A stretch of DNA of 52,213 bases from Bacteroidaceae bacterium (GTDB lineage Bacteria; Bacteroidota; Bacteroidia; Bacteroidales; Bacteroidaceae): NCBI GenBank assembly GCA_024698925.1, contig JAILQO010000030.1, forward strand, positions 1-52,213. The letters run 5' to 3'. The notes under the pieces were generated by a model that did not search any database, was not told where the DNA came from, and was given only the letters and a program-made list of their open reading frames with translations. Below, in pieces: positions 13,558-20,815 of this stretch. Made by a program: the position numbers and the translations under genes. Positions within the stretch are counted from its first letter, which is position 1; each line of letters begins with the position of its first letter.

Positions 13558-15978
13558 TTAGTGGACAATCATCCGCTTCTTGCCGTCTTGCAGGTAGATG
13601 CCGCGGCTGGGCTGAACGGAGAGCCTGCGGCCGGAGAGGTCGTAGATGGCTGCTGCCGCTTGGCGCACGCTTTCGGAATCCGCTGTCGGCATGTCGCGGA
13701 TGGCATCCACGGGGGCCTGTGGCAGACGCAGCAGATGCCAGTTGCGGTGGCAGGCGCTGACGGAGTTGCCATAGACTGCATGTCCCACGACAGTCCCCGA
13801 GGTGTAGCCTCCGTCTTTGAGCTCAAGCGCTTTGCTGGCGCTTGTCATGATGCGCCAGAGGTAGTCCTCTACGGGTTTCACGGAGAGTGTCGTGCCTACT
13901 CTTGGCGAGGTAGCCAGCTCGTAGGTACTGGAGCCAGCATACAGCATCTTGCCGAGTCCGTTCTGCGCTTTCATGCCGCCTGTCGCTTTCGTAAAGGTCC
14001 ATTGTTGCGCCTCGTCCATAGTCACCTCGCCCAGCACCACCGAGTTCCTGTCGCCTACGGTCAAGGCCGTCTCTGTGTTGTACTGCGGGATGATCAGGTA
14101 CGGCACGTCCGTCTCAATCTCCCTTGGAAATACGGCGACGTCGCTGACGGGGATGACGAAGGTAACGATGCTCTGCGGTTCCAACTCAAAGGAAAGTACG
14201 CCGTCCTGCAACTCAAACTTCGTGAACTTGCTCAGGTTGCGGCTTGCCGTCGTGACATAGGCTTTCGTCGCAGCGGCATCCGGCGTGGCAAAGAAGATGT
14301 TGGCGTTGTGGCGTGTTGTGCCAGCGCCGTTGTTCAAGGCCACGAGTACAAGCGTGTCGTTCTCGGCACTAATGGCAGCCAGCGTCTGTGCATTGAGCGA
14401 TGAAATATAGGTGTAGCCTTGGCGGATGAAGCGTGTGAGGTGTTGGTGGACGTAGTAGCTCTTGACACGCTCGTAGGTCTGGTTCTTGAAGCTGCCGCGA
14501 ACCGTACACCATTGGTCGCCGTTCTCCTCGACATACTGCCAGTCAATCCACGCCTGTGGCATGATATAACGCACATCATCCATCAGGCGCTGCATCAGAT
14601 TGAGGTTGCCGTTGATGCCCGATCCGCCAGAACCGACCTCGCTCATCCACAACCGTTTGCCGGCATCGCGTGCCATTGAGCCGAATTGTGCACGAGCCGT
14701 ATTGCTGCCGGAATAGGTGTGGGTATTCCATTGGCCTACGAGATCCAGCACGCCGGCTTTCTCATATTCCTTGAATCCGTCCACGGCGGTGTTGACACTC
14801 GTCTCGTCGGCCGCTGCGATGATGGTGTTGAGTCCTGACTCCTGAAGAATCGGCGCCAGCACTTTCAAGAATGCAATCTGCGAGGCGAAACCGAAGTGGC
14901 AACCTTCCTGCACGCCGCTGGCGTACCAGAAGTTGGTGTTGGGTTCATTGAACGGTTCCAGCGTCTTGAATTCAATCCCGTACTCGTCCTTGTAGTGCTT
15001 GCAGACATCCACGAGATAGTGCGCAAACTCCTCGTAGTACTCCGGCCGAAGATTGTCGTCGCCGCCATTGGCAGCACCGGCTACGCAGCCGCTATAGGTC
15101 ATATAGTAAGGGCAGGAGTTGGAGAAGGCCTCGAAGATGGCATCAGGCCGTTTCTCCTTAATCTTCAGCATGATCTTGCGCTGTGCCGCGTCGCGGTCCC
15201 AATGGTAGCTGTCCTCGGTGCAGTCCTTGAAGCCTTCCATCTCGGCGCGCAAGCCCTTGCCGTTACCCATGTGGTGAAGGGTGCAATTACGGTTCTCGGG
15301 ATCATCGCCGCCGCCGATGTTGTAGCGGAAGATGTTGTAGTTGAGTCCCGTCGGACTGACCAGCCAGTCGATGATTTGGTCAATCTTGTCATCGCTCCAC
15401 TTGCCGCACATGTTCGCCCACCAGCAGAGCGAGACGCCCCAGCCCTCGTTGACTTGTCGGCGGTCGGCAGCGCTGACCAGGTAGTTGTAGGTGATGGCCT
15501 CCACGGGTTGGTCGGCCGTCTCAGCCAGGTACCACCAATGCTTGCTGTCAGCGCCGTCCTTGTCCGCGAAGACCGACGAGCCGCTGGTGGTATTGTCCGT
15601 TCCCAGATACTTGCCGTTCTTCTTGCAGCGCAGGCGGATCATCTGTCCCGTGCTGGCGGCTTCCACGGTGAAGCGGGCCTCGTCGGCATCGGCGTTGGTC
15701 TGGAAGGTGGTATTCCAGCTGCCGCTGAGAGCCAGATAGCTTGATGCCTGGTTGTCGTCGGTATAGACGATGTTACAAGTGCCGTCATCATTCGTCTTCA
15801 GCTGCAGTTGCCTCACGCGGGCATCGTCGGATGCCACGATGACGCCTTTGCTGCTGGAGGCATCCTTGGTGAGCACAAGTCCGCTGGAGTGTTTCACATA
15901 AACAGTCATGTTCTGTGCCGCTACCCATGAGGGTATGAGCATGAACAACAGCGTGGCGAGATTCTTGAATCGCATCAT
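13558..15978 (-). CDS. Secreted GH30-family glycoside hydrolase with ricin-like modules
   Basis: About 806 residues from ATG 15978 (or 15975); a signal peptide (MRFKNLATLLFMLIPSWVAAQN) leads. The catalytic (beta/alpha)8 barrel spans roughly residues 165-610 and contains NEGWGVSLCWWANMCGKW and FRYNIGGGDDP, typical of GH30 enzymes near the endo-beta-1,6-galactanase subfamily. The acid/base glutamate is Glu345 in LEPFNEP, and the nucleophile is Glu447 in WMSEVGSGG. Beta-trefoil, ricin-like domains flank the barrel (about 22-150 and 640-770). The C-terminus (AIYDLSGRRLSVQPSRGIYLQDGKK) has the form of a type IX secretion sorting domain, so the enzyme is probably exported to or through the outer membrane. 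No SusC/SusD pair is adjacent. Substrate is inferred from family only. Confidence 0.85.
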   Translation of the reverse strand: MMRFKNLATLLFMLIPSWVAAQNMTVYVKHSSGLVLTKDASSSKGVIVASDDARVRQLQLKTNDDGTCNIVYTDDNQASSYLALSGSWNTTFQTNADADEARFTVEAASTGQMIRLRCKKNGKYLGTDNTTSGSSVFADKDGADSKHWWYLAETADQPVEAITYNYLVSAADRRQVNEGWGVSLCWWANMCGKWSDDKIDQIIDWLVSPTGLNYNIFRYNIGGGDDPENRNCTLHHMGNGKGLRAEMEGFKDCTEDSYHWDRDAAQRKIMLKIKEKRPDAIFEAFSNSCPYYMTYSGCVAGAANGGDDNLRPEYYEEFAHYLVDVCKHYKDEYGIEFKTLEPFNEPNTNFWYASGVQEGCHFGFASQIAFLKVLAPILQESGLNTIIAAADETSVNTAVDGFKEYEKAGVLDLVGQWNTHTYSGSNTARAQFGSMARDAGKRLWMSEVGSGGSGINGNLNLMQRLMDDVRYIMPQAWIDWQYVEENGDQWCTVRGSFKNQTYERVKSYYVHQHLTRFIRQGYTYISSLNAQTLAAISAENDTLVLVALNNGAGTTRHNANIFFATPDAAATKAYVTTASRNLSKFTKFELQDGVLSFELEPQSIVTFVIPVSDVAVFPREIETDVPYLIIPQYNTETALTVGDRNSVVLGEVTMDEAQQWTFTKATGGMKAQNGLGKMLYAGSSTYELATSPRVGTTLSVKPVEDYLWRIMTSASKALELKDGGYTSGTVVGHAVYGNSVSACHRNWHLLRLPQAPVDAIRDMPTADSESVRQAAAAIYDLSGRRLSVQPSRGIYLQDGKKRMIVH

Positions 15979-16001
15979 GTTTGCTGATTGTGTTGGTGAA
16001 G

Positions 16002-16037
16002 AAAAAGGGCTCCTTCGAAGCTCGTTCGAAGAAGCCC
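16002..16037 (-). terminator. Terminator of the EF-G2 gene
   Basis: On the minus strand, GGGCTTCTTCGAA (16037-16025) pairs with TTCGAAGGAGCCC (16019-16007) with one mismatch and is followed by TTTTTCTT. It lies 30 nt after the EF-G2 stop and only 24-30 nt before the GH30 start, so GH30 must rely on read-through or on a promoter inside or beyond this hairpin. Confidence 0.8.
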
Positions 16038-16067
16038 CTATCATATTGGAAAGGGTATGCGTGGAGA

Positions 16068-18224
16068 TTAATCCTGTTCCTTCTGGCTCTCCTCGAATTC
16101 CTTCTGCAGTTTCTGCTGCACGTCGATGGGAACGAGTTCGTAGCTGGCAAACTTCATGACGAAGCTGGCGCGGCCGCCGGTGATGGAACTGAGGGCGGTG
16201 GAGTAGGAGGACATCTCCTTCAAGGGCACCTTGGCGGTGAGCTTCTCGTAGCCGCTCTCTGAGGTCATACCCATGATCATGCCGCGACGGCCCTGCAGGT
16301 CGGACATCACGTCACCCATTTTGTCGCTGGGAACGAAGACATCCACGTCGTAGATGGGCTCCAGCAACTTCGGTCCTGCCTCCTTGAAGGCCTGGCTGAA
16401 GGCGTTGCGGCCTGCGAGCATGAAGGACAATTCGTTGCTGTCCACGGGGTGCATCTTACCGTCATAGACGATAACGCGTACATCGCGAGCGTAAGAACCG
16501 GTCAGAGGACCTTGCTCCATCTTGCTCATGATACCCTTCAGGATAGCGGGCATGAAGCGGGCGTCGATAGCGCCGCCGACAACGCTGTTGATGAATACCA
16601 GCTTGCCGCCCCATTCCAGATCGATGATTTCCTCGCTCTTGGCGTTGATGCGGTACTCCTGACCACCGAAGCGATAGACCTCGCTGACGGGTTGACCGTC
16701 GGCATAGGGCTCTACGATGAGGTGCACTTCGCCGAACTGACCGGCACCGCCGGACTGCTTCTTGTGGCGATAGTCGGAGCGTGCAGCCTTCGTGATGGTC
16801 TCGCGATAGGGGATGCGTGGCTCGTCAAAGACAATCTGGATCTTATCGTTGTTCTCCATGCGCCATTTCAGGGTGCGGAGGTGGAATTCGCCCTGACCCT
16901 TGACCAGAATCTGGCGGAGTTCCTTGCTCTGCTCAACCATCCATGTGGGATCCTCCTGGCTCATGCGCTGGAGCACGTTCATCATCTTCTCCGTCTCAGC
17001 CTCGTTGGCAGCGCGGATAGCGCGGATATACTTAGGCTCGGGGTACTTGATGAAGGCGAAGCGGTTGTCGCAGTCCTTGCCGTTGAGGGTATTGCCCGTC
17101 TTGACATCCTTCAGCTTCACGCTGCAACCGATGTCGCCGGCTACGAGTTCGCTGACCTTGGTGCGGTTGGCGCCTGCGCAGACAAAGAGCTGAGCGATGC
17201 GCTCCTTCGAGCCGCGGTCGGAGTTCGTCAGGTCATCACCTTCGCGGACTACGCCGCTCATGACCTTGAAGTACTGAACCTCACCGATGTGTGGCTCTAC
17301 GGCAGTCTTGAAGAAGTAGAGGCTTGTGGGACCGTTGACGTCGCACTTCACTTCCTCGCCGCGTGTGTTGTGGGCAGCAGGCATCTGATCCACGAAGGGA
17401 ACCACGTTGCCCAGGAATTCCATCAGACGACGAACACCCATGTCCTTGCCAGCACATACGCAGAAGACGGGGAACATGCCGCGAGCGGCCAAGCCGGCGC
17501 GGATACCATCGCGCATCTCGTCCTCGCTGAGCTCCTCGGTCTCGAAGAACTTCTCCATGAGGGTCTCGTCATGCTCGGCAGCAGCCTCTACCAGTGCCTT
17601 GTGCATCTCCATGGCCTTGTCCATCTGGTCGGCGGGGATGTCCTCGATGATGGGAGCGCCGCCTTCGGGCTTCCATGAATATTTCTTCATCAGTAGCACG
17701 TCGATGAGTGCGTTGAAATCCGGACCGGTCTTGATGGGATACTGAACGGGCACTACCTTGGAGCCGTAAACGCTCTGCAGCTGCTCCAGCAGGTGGTCAT
17801 AGTCACACTCATCGTCCAGGCGGTTGACGAGGAAGATGACGGGCTTGTTCATCTTCTCTGTGAGGCGGAAGTGGTTTTGTGTAGCCACCTCAACGCCGTT
17901 CTGGGCATTCAGAAGGATAACCGTTGTATCCGTAACTCCCATAGCCGTGAGCGCAGCACCAGCGAAGTCATCGCTACCCGGGCAGTCGATGATGTTCAGC
18001 TTCTTGTTGTTGTACTCTACGTGGAAAGGCGTAGCGAAGACGCTGTAGCCGTACTCCTGCTCAACGGGCAGGTAGTCCGATACGGTGTTCTTCTGCGTGA
18101 TGCGTCCACGGCGTGAAATGATGCCGCTCTCGAAGAGCAGCGCTTCTGTGAGGGTGGTCTTTCCAGCCCCGTCACTGCCAAGCAAGGCAATGTTCTTGAT
18201 TTCTTTCGTCTGATAAGTTTTCAT
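16068..18224 (-). CDS. fusA2: EF-G paralogue (EF-G2 type) lacking the catalytic histidine
   Basis: 718 residues with the five-domain EF-G layout. The P-loop reads GSDGAGKTT (residues 16-24). The G3 motif, DTPGHVDF in normal EF-G, is DCPGSDDF (80-87): the catalytic His is Ser84. The switch I motif RGITI is also missing; the region reads EYGYSVFATP (57-66). G4 is NRLD instead of NKxD. Domain IV retains GGAGQFGEVHL and the tip region, and domain V contains LQGRRGMIMGM. These traits match the second EF-G of Bacteroides, described as supporting translocation without GTP hydrolysis during starvation. Whether this protein does so is inferred. A long leader with a hairpin lies upstream, and a terminator follows. 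Confidence 0.85.
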   Translation of the reverse strand: MKTYQTKEIKNIALLGSDGAGKTTLTEALLFESGIISRRGRITQKNTVSDYLPVEQEYGYSVFATPFHVEYNNKKLNIIDCPGSDDFAGAALTAMGVTDTTVILLNAQNGVEVATQNHFRLTEKMNKPVIFLVNRLDDECDYDHLLEQLQSVYGSKVVPVQYPIKTGPDFNALIDVLLMKKYSWKPEGGAPIIEDIPADQMDKAMEMHKALVEAAAEHDETLMEKFFETEELSEDEMRDGIRAGLAARGMFPVFCVCAGKDMGVRRLMEFLGNVVPFVDQMPAAHNTRGEEVKCDVNGPTSLYFFKTAVEPHIGEVQYFKVMSGVVREGDDLTNSDRGSKERIAQLFVCAGANRTKVSELVAGDIGCSVKLKDVKTGNTLNGKDCDNRFAFIKYPEPKYIRAIRAANEAETEKMMNVLQRMSQEDPTWMVEQSKELRQILVKGQGEFHLRTLKWRMENNDKIQIVFDEPRIPYRETITKAARSDYRHKKQSGGAGQFGEVHLIVEPYADGQPVSEVYRFGGQEYRINAKSEEIIDLEWGGKLVFINSVVGGAIDARFMPAILKGIMSKMEQGPLTGSYARDVRVIVYDGKMHPVDSNELSFMLAGRNAFSQAFKEAGPKLLEPIYDVDVFVPSDKMGDVMSDLQGRRGMIMGMTSESGYEKLTAKVPLKEMSSYSTALSSITGGRASFVMKFASYELVPIDVQQKLQKEFEESQKEQD

Positions 18225-18268
18225 AGACTTATAGATTATATTTAGTTGTGTTTATAAGTAGCTTTTCA

Positions 18269-18294
18269 TGGCCAAAAAGTAGTTTTTCCGGCCA
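18269..18294 (-). repeat. Hairpin in the EF-G2 leader region
   Basis: TGGCCAAAAA (18269-18278) and TTTTTCCGGCCA (18283-18294) can pair with a two-base bulge around a GTAG loop, about 45 nt upstream of the EF-G2 ATG. It could be a 5' untranslated structure or an operator. No TAnnTTTG element is convincing on this strand. Confidence 0.45.
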
Positions 18295-18349
18295 TTTTTG
18301 CGTTAAAACGCCCGCAAGTTAGCAATAAATCTTCAAACTGCTTTTATCT

Positions 18350-18383
18350 TTTGACCTTTTTTTGCTAAAAAGTTGTAACTTTG
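18350..18383 (+). promoter_or_regulatory. hemW promoter
   Basis: TTTG (18350-18353), 22 nt, then TAACTTTG (18376-18383). Spacing is slightly long. The leader to the TTG start is about 62 nt. Confidence 0.5.
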
Positions 18384-18452
18384 CATCACGAAACAGGAAT
18401 TCATTATCATTTTGAAACCTGAAACTCTTGAATCATTAAACTAAATAACGCC

Positions 18453-19652
18453 TTGCCGGGTATTTACATCCACATCCCATTTTGTCGTTCGCGTTGTGCC
18501 TACTGCGACTTTTTCTCCACGACGCGCGAGTCGGAGGCTACGGCTTACGTCGCCGCCCTTTGTCGCGAGCTGGAGGGTAGGAGAGCGGAACTTCCACACG
18601 CGCGTGTACGTAGTATCTATATAGGTGGTGGCACTCCCTCCGTCCTGCCCGTCGCCCTGCTGCGCCAGATTCTCGACTGCGCCTATGCCAACTACGATGT
18701 CGCTGCCGATGCCGAGGTCACGATGGAAATGAATCCCGATGACATAGGCCCATCCTTGGATTTTTCTGAGGCCAGCGGACTGTCTGCTGTTAATCGCGTT
18801 TCTCTCGGTATCCAGACCTTCGACGATGCCCTGTTACGCCTGATCCGTCGCCGCCACGACAGCACTACCGCCATCCGCGCCATCCATGCCTTGCAGGCGA
18901 AAGGCATCCGCAACATCAGCATCGACCTCATCTACGGTCTTCCTGGCCAGACGCTGGAGCAATGGGAGCGCGACCTCGACACCGCCTTCTCCCTTGGCAT
19001 CCAGCACCTCTCCGCCTACGCCCTCAGCTACGAGGAAGGGACGCTACTGACCCGCTGGCGCGACGAGGGACGAGTCCGCGAGGCCTCAGACGAGCTCTCC
19101 GTCGCCATGTACAATCGCCTTTGTCAGCGCGCCCGCGAGGCAGGCTTTGAGCACTATGAGATCTCCAACTTCGCCCTTCCCGGCTACCGCTCACGCCATA
19201 ACAGCAGCTATTGGACTGGCGAGCCCTATCTGGGCTTCGGCCCTGGTGCCCATAGCTATGATGGTGACCGCACCCGTCGCGCCAACCTCCCCAACCTCGA
19301 TGACTACGTCACCTACTATTCCTCCCCTCGTGGAGGTCGGGAGGGCGCCGTTCCCTGCTCTTATGAAACGCTGACAACAACCGATTTACACAACGAAGCC
19401 GTCATGTGTGGACTCCGCACGCGCGAGGGCATCGACCTCAACTGCTTCCTTGCCCGCTTCGGCCAATCCCGCCTTGACGCCCTTCTCGCTGCTGCCGCCC
19501 CCCATCTCCACTCCGGCCGCCTTATTTTTCACTCTCACCAAAGCAACCCTCATTCGTCATTCGTCACTCATCATTCATCGTTCTCTTCCCTCCGTCTCTC
19601 CGAATCCGCCCTGATGATATCCGACGACGTGATGAGCGACCTCATGGCTTAA
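18453..19652 (+). CDS. hemW: Radical SAM protein HemW (heme chaperone), TTG start
   Basis: 399 residues. The start is TTG at 18453: it directly precedes the conserved opening PGIYIHIPFC, and no in-frame ATG lies between it and the upstream stop. The radical SAM cluster motif is CRSRCAYC (CxxxCxxC), followed by IYIGGGTPS and NRVSLGIQTF; HemW-type residues continue with GLPGQTLEQW and YEISNFALPGYRSRHN. HemW proteins bind and transfer heme rather than oxidise coproporphyrinogen. Two stretches are unlike the family: SSPRGGREGAVP (about residue 290, encoded by a CCTCCC/GGGAGG palindrome) and HSHQSNPHSSFVTHHSSFSS near the C-terminus, encoded by simple-sequence repeats. The conserved ending ISDDVMSDLM is intact. 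Confidence 0.9.
   Translation: MPGIYIHIPFCRSRCAYCDFFSTTRESEATAYVAALCRELEGRRAELPHARVRSIYIGGGTPSVLPVALLRQILDCAYANYDVAADAEVTMEMNPDDIGPSLDFSEASGLSAVNRVSLGIQTFDDALLRLIRRRHDSTTAIRAIHALQAKGIRNISIDLIYGLPGQTLEQWERDLDTAFSLGIQHLSAYALSYEEGTLLTRWRDEGRVREASDELSVAMYNRLCQRAREAGFEHYEISNFALPGYRSRHNSSYWTGEPYLGFGPGAHSYDGDRTRRANLPNLDDYVTYYSSPRGGREGAVPCSYETLTTTDLHNEAVMCGLRTREGIDLNCFLARFGQSRLDALLAAAAPHLHSGRLIFHSHQSNPHSSFVTHHSSFSSLRLSESALMISDDVMSDLMA
19321..19346. repeat. Palindrome carried inside hemW
   Basis: CCTCCC (19321-19326) pairs with GGGAGG (19339-19344), with CCTC/GAGG nested inside. Its composition is like the intergenic element at 372-446. It adds residues absent from ordinary HemW without shifting the frame. 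Confidence 0.6.
19523..19589. repeat. Simple-sequence tract inside the 3' end of hemW
   Basis: TTTTTCACTCTCAC followed by repeating CATTCGTCATTCGTCACTCAT units resembles the A/T-rich spacer repeats of this genome (for example 10467-10577) and encodes a His/Ser-rich insert of about 20 residues. Confidence 0.55.
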
Positions 19653-19774
19653 GCCCTCGCCAGTTATCGTTTGTCTTTCCTCTTTATCACCCCAATTTCG
19701 TGTAAAATCGCCTAAAATAATGGGGCAGTTGATTGATTATTCCCCTTAAACCCAGTTCCGTTCCAATTTTTTTG

Positions 19775-19782
19775 TAAATTTG
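19775..19782 (+). promoter_or_regulatory. -7 element of a short unit downstream of hemW
   Basis: TAAATTTG is a perfect -7 element. No TTTG lies at the right spacing; the upstream 20 nt are T-rich. It would start a transcript of about 130 nt that ends after the hairpin at 19883-19914. Confidence 0.4.
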
Positions 19783-19812
19783 CAGACATATTAATCAAAA
19801 AAAACATGGTAA

Positions 19813-19878
19813 GACAGTTGCATACAACTCACCGCACTCACAACCACATCGTGCATGGACCATGGCCCACTGATCTAA
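19813..19878 (+). pseudogene. Decayed smalltalk gene, 3' end only
   Basis: The frame ending at TAA 19876-19878 reads LTALTTTSCMDHGPLI. The intact peptide at 772-888 ends LTALTTTSCMGQGPFTL, so the final 16-17 residues are nearly the same, with 14 identical consecutive bases (CTCACCGCACTCAC). Upstream the frame meets a stop at 19810 and no start is available, so the N-terminal half is missing. The unit still has a -7 element before it and a hairpin after it. It could also be a small RNA that shares this sequence. No HU-like gene is adjacent. Confidence 0.6.
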
Positions 19879-19882
19879 ACAT

Positions 19883-19925
19883 GAAATCCGGACCTTGCAT
19901 GGGGCCCGGATTTCTTATGCTATAT
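19883..19925 (+). terminator. Terminator-like hairpin after the decayed smalltalk unit
   Basis: GAAATCCGG (19883-19891) pairs perfectly with CCGGATTTC (19906-19914). A run of six T residues follows only after an AT-rich stretch (about 19930-19936), so strength is uncertain. Confidence 0.6.
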
Positions 19926-19941
19926 ATAGTTTTTTCGCTAT

Positions 19942-20790
19942 TTACCGAATTGTGATGCGCTTGATGGTGACAGGGCGGCGGGGATGTTCCTTGGCATCGA
20001 CGGGTGTTCGGCCGATGCGCAGGGCGATGGGCATCCCATCAACGACTTCGCCGAAGACGGTGTATTCTCCATCAAGGTGGGGGGCTCCGCCGATGCGGGC
20101 ATAGGTTTGTTTCTGGATATCAGTGAAGGGGCGCGGCGGATTTTTGGCTATCGTCTCTTCTGCTTCTGTCTGCAGGCGGTTCAGCATCTCCTGCCATGCG
20201 GCATAGTCGGTGGCTTTCAGGCGAGTCAGTTCCTCAGCGTTGTCATTTAGCAGCTTCTGGAACGTGGCGGCGACCTTCGATTCATAAAGGAGGACGCGCA
20301 GCTCGGCCAACTCGGCGGAGCTCTGTTTCTTGCCTGTGACGATATACCATTGCAGGGCGCTGGATTCGCGACTGGGATTTATGCTATCTGGCTCGCGGGC
20401 TGCTGCTAAGGCGCCTTGCTTGTGGAAGTGACGCGGGTAGATGATTTCTGCTGGAATGGTGGAGGGGGCTGGTTCGGAAGCTTTAACATGGACAGGCGAG
20501 GGGGCAGAAGTGGCACGCAGGGATGTATCGCCTGCCTGGATAACCATATCGGGTACGATTCGGTTGAAGAGAATGCCGTCATAGGCGCCGGCCTTTGCCA
20601 AGCGGATGAAGTTGTCGCGATGGAGTGGGGTGTCGTCATACAGACGCAGAACGATGTCACCCTCTGAGGTCTCGATGAGGACTTCAGTCTGGCCGATGGC
20701 ATCACGCTTGCTGCCCGAACAGGCATGAAGGGCCACAAGCAGGGGCATAGCGGTGAGCAAACCAACGATGAGGGTGCGAAGACGGGCCAT
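19942..20790 (-). CDS. Cyclophilin-type peptidyl-prolyl isomerase lipoprotein
   Basis: 282 residues with a lipoprotein signal peptide (lipobox LHAC, then SGSKRD). The cyclophilin fold is split: the first part, VLIETSEGDIVLRLYDDTPLHRDNFIRLA...GAYDGILFNRIVPDMVIQAGD, holds the conserved FNRIV and the Gln/Gly/Asp pocket; the last, GEYTVFGEVVDGM, holds the closing strand. Between them is an insertion of about 110 residues rich in Ala, Glu and Lys, predicted helical. Such inserted cyclophilins are common in the Bacteroidales periplasm. It follows the DPP-IV gene by 25 nt in one transcription unit. Catalytic activity is likely but not shown. Confidence 0.85.
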   Translation of the reverse strand: MARLRTLIVGLLTAMPLLVALHACSGSKRDAIGQTEVLIETSEGDIVLRLYDDTPLHRDNFIRLAKAGAYDGILFNRIVPDMVIQAGDTSLRATSAPSPVHVKASEPAPSTIPAEIIYPRHFHKQGALAAAREPDSINPSRESSALQWYIVTGKKQSSAELAELRVLLYESKVAATFQKLLNDNAEELTRLKATDYAAWQEMLNRLQTEAEETIAKNPPRPFTDIQKQTYARIGGAPHLDGEYTVFGEVVDGMPIALRIGRTPVDAKEHPRRPVTIKRITIR

Positions 20791-20815
20791 AGGGGGATAC
20801 GTTTGGATTGCTGAT

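Noticed and set aside
13558..15978. GH30 enzyme as part of a polysaccharide utilisation locus
   Set aside because: No SusC, SusD, hybrid two-component or other glycan genes are near it.
19806..19955. 49-codon frame from ATG 19806
   Set aside because: It reads straight through the hairpin at 19883-19914 and overlaps the cyclophilin gene; its sequence has no family likeness. The smalltalk-like reading is in another frame.
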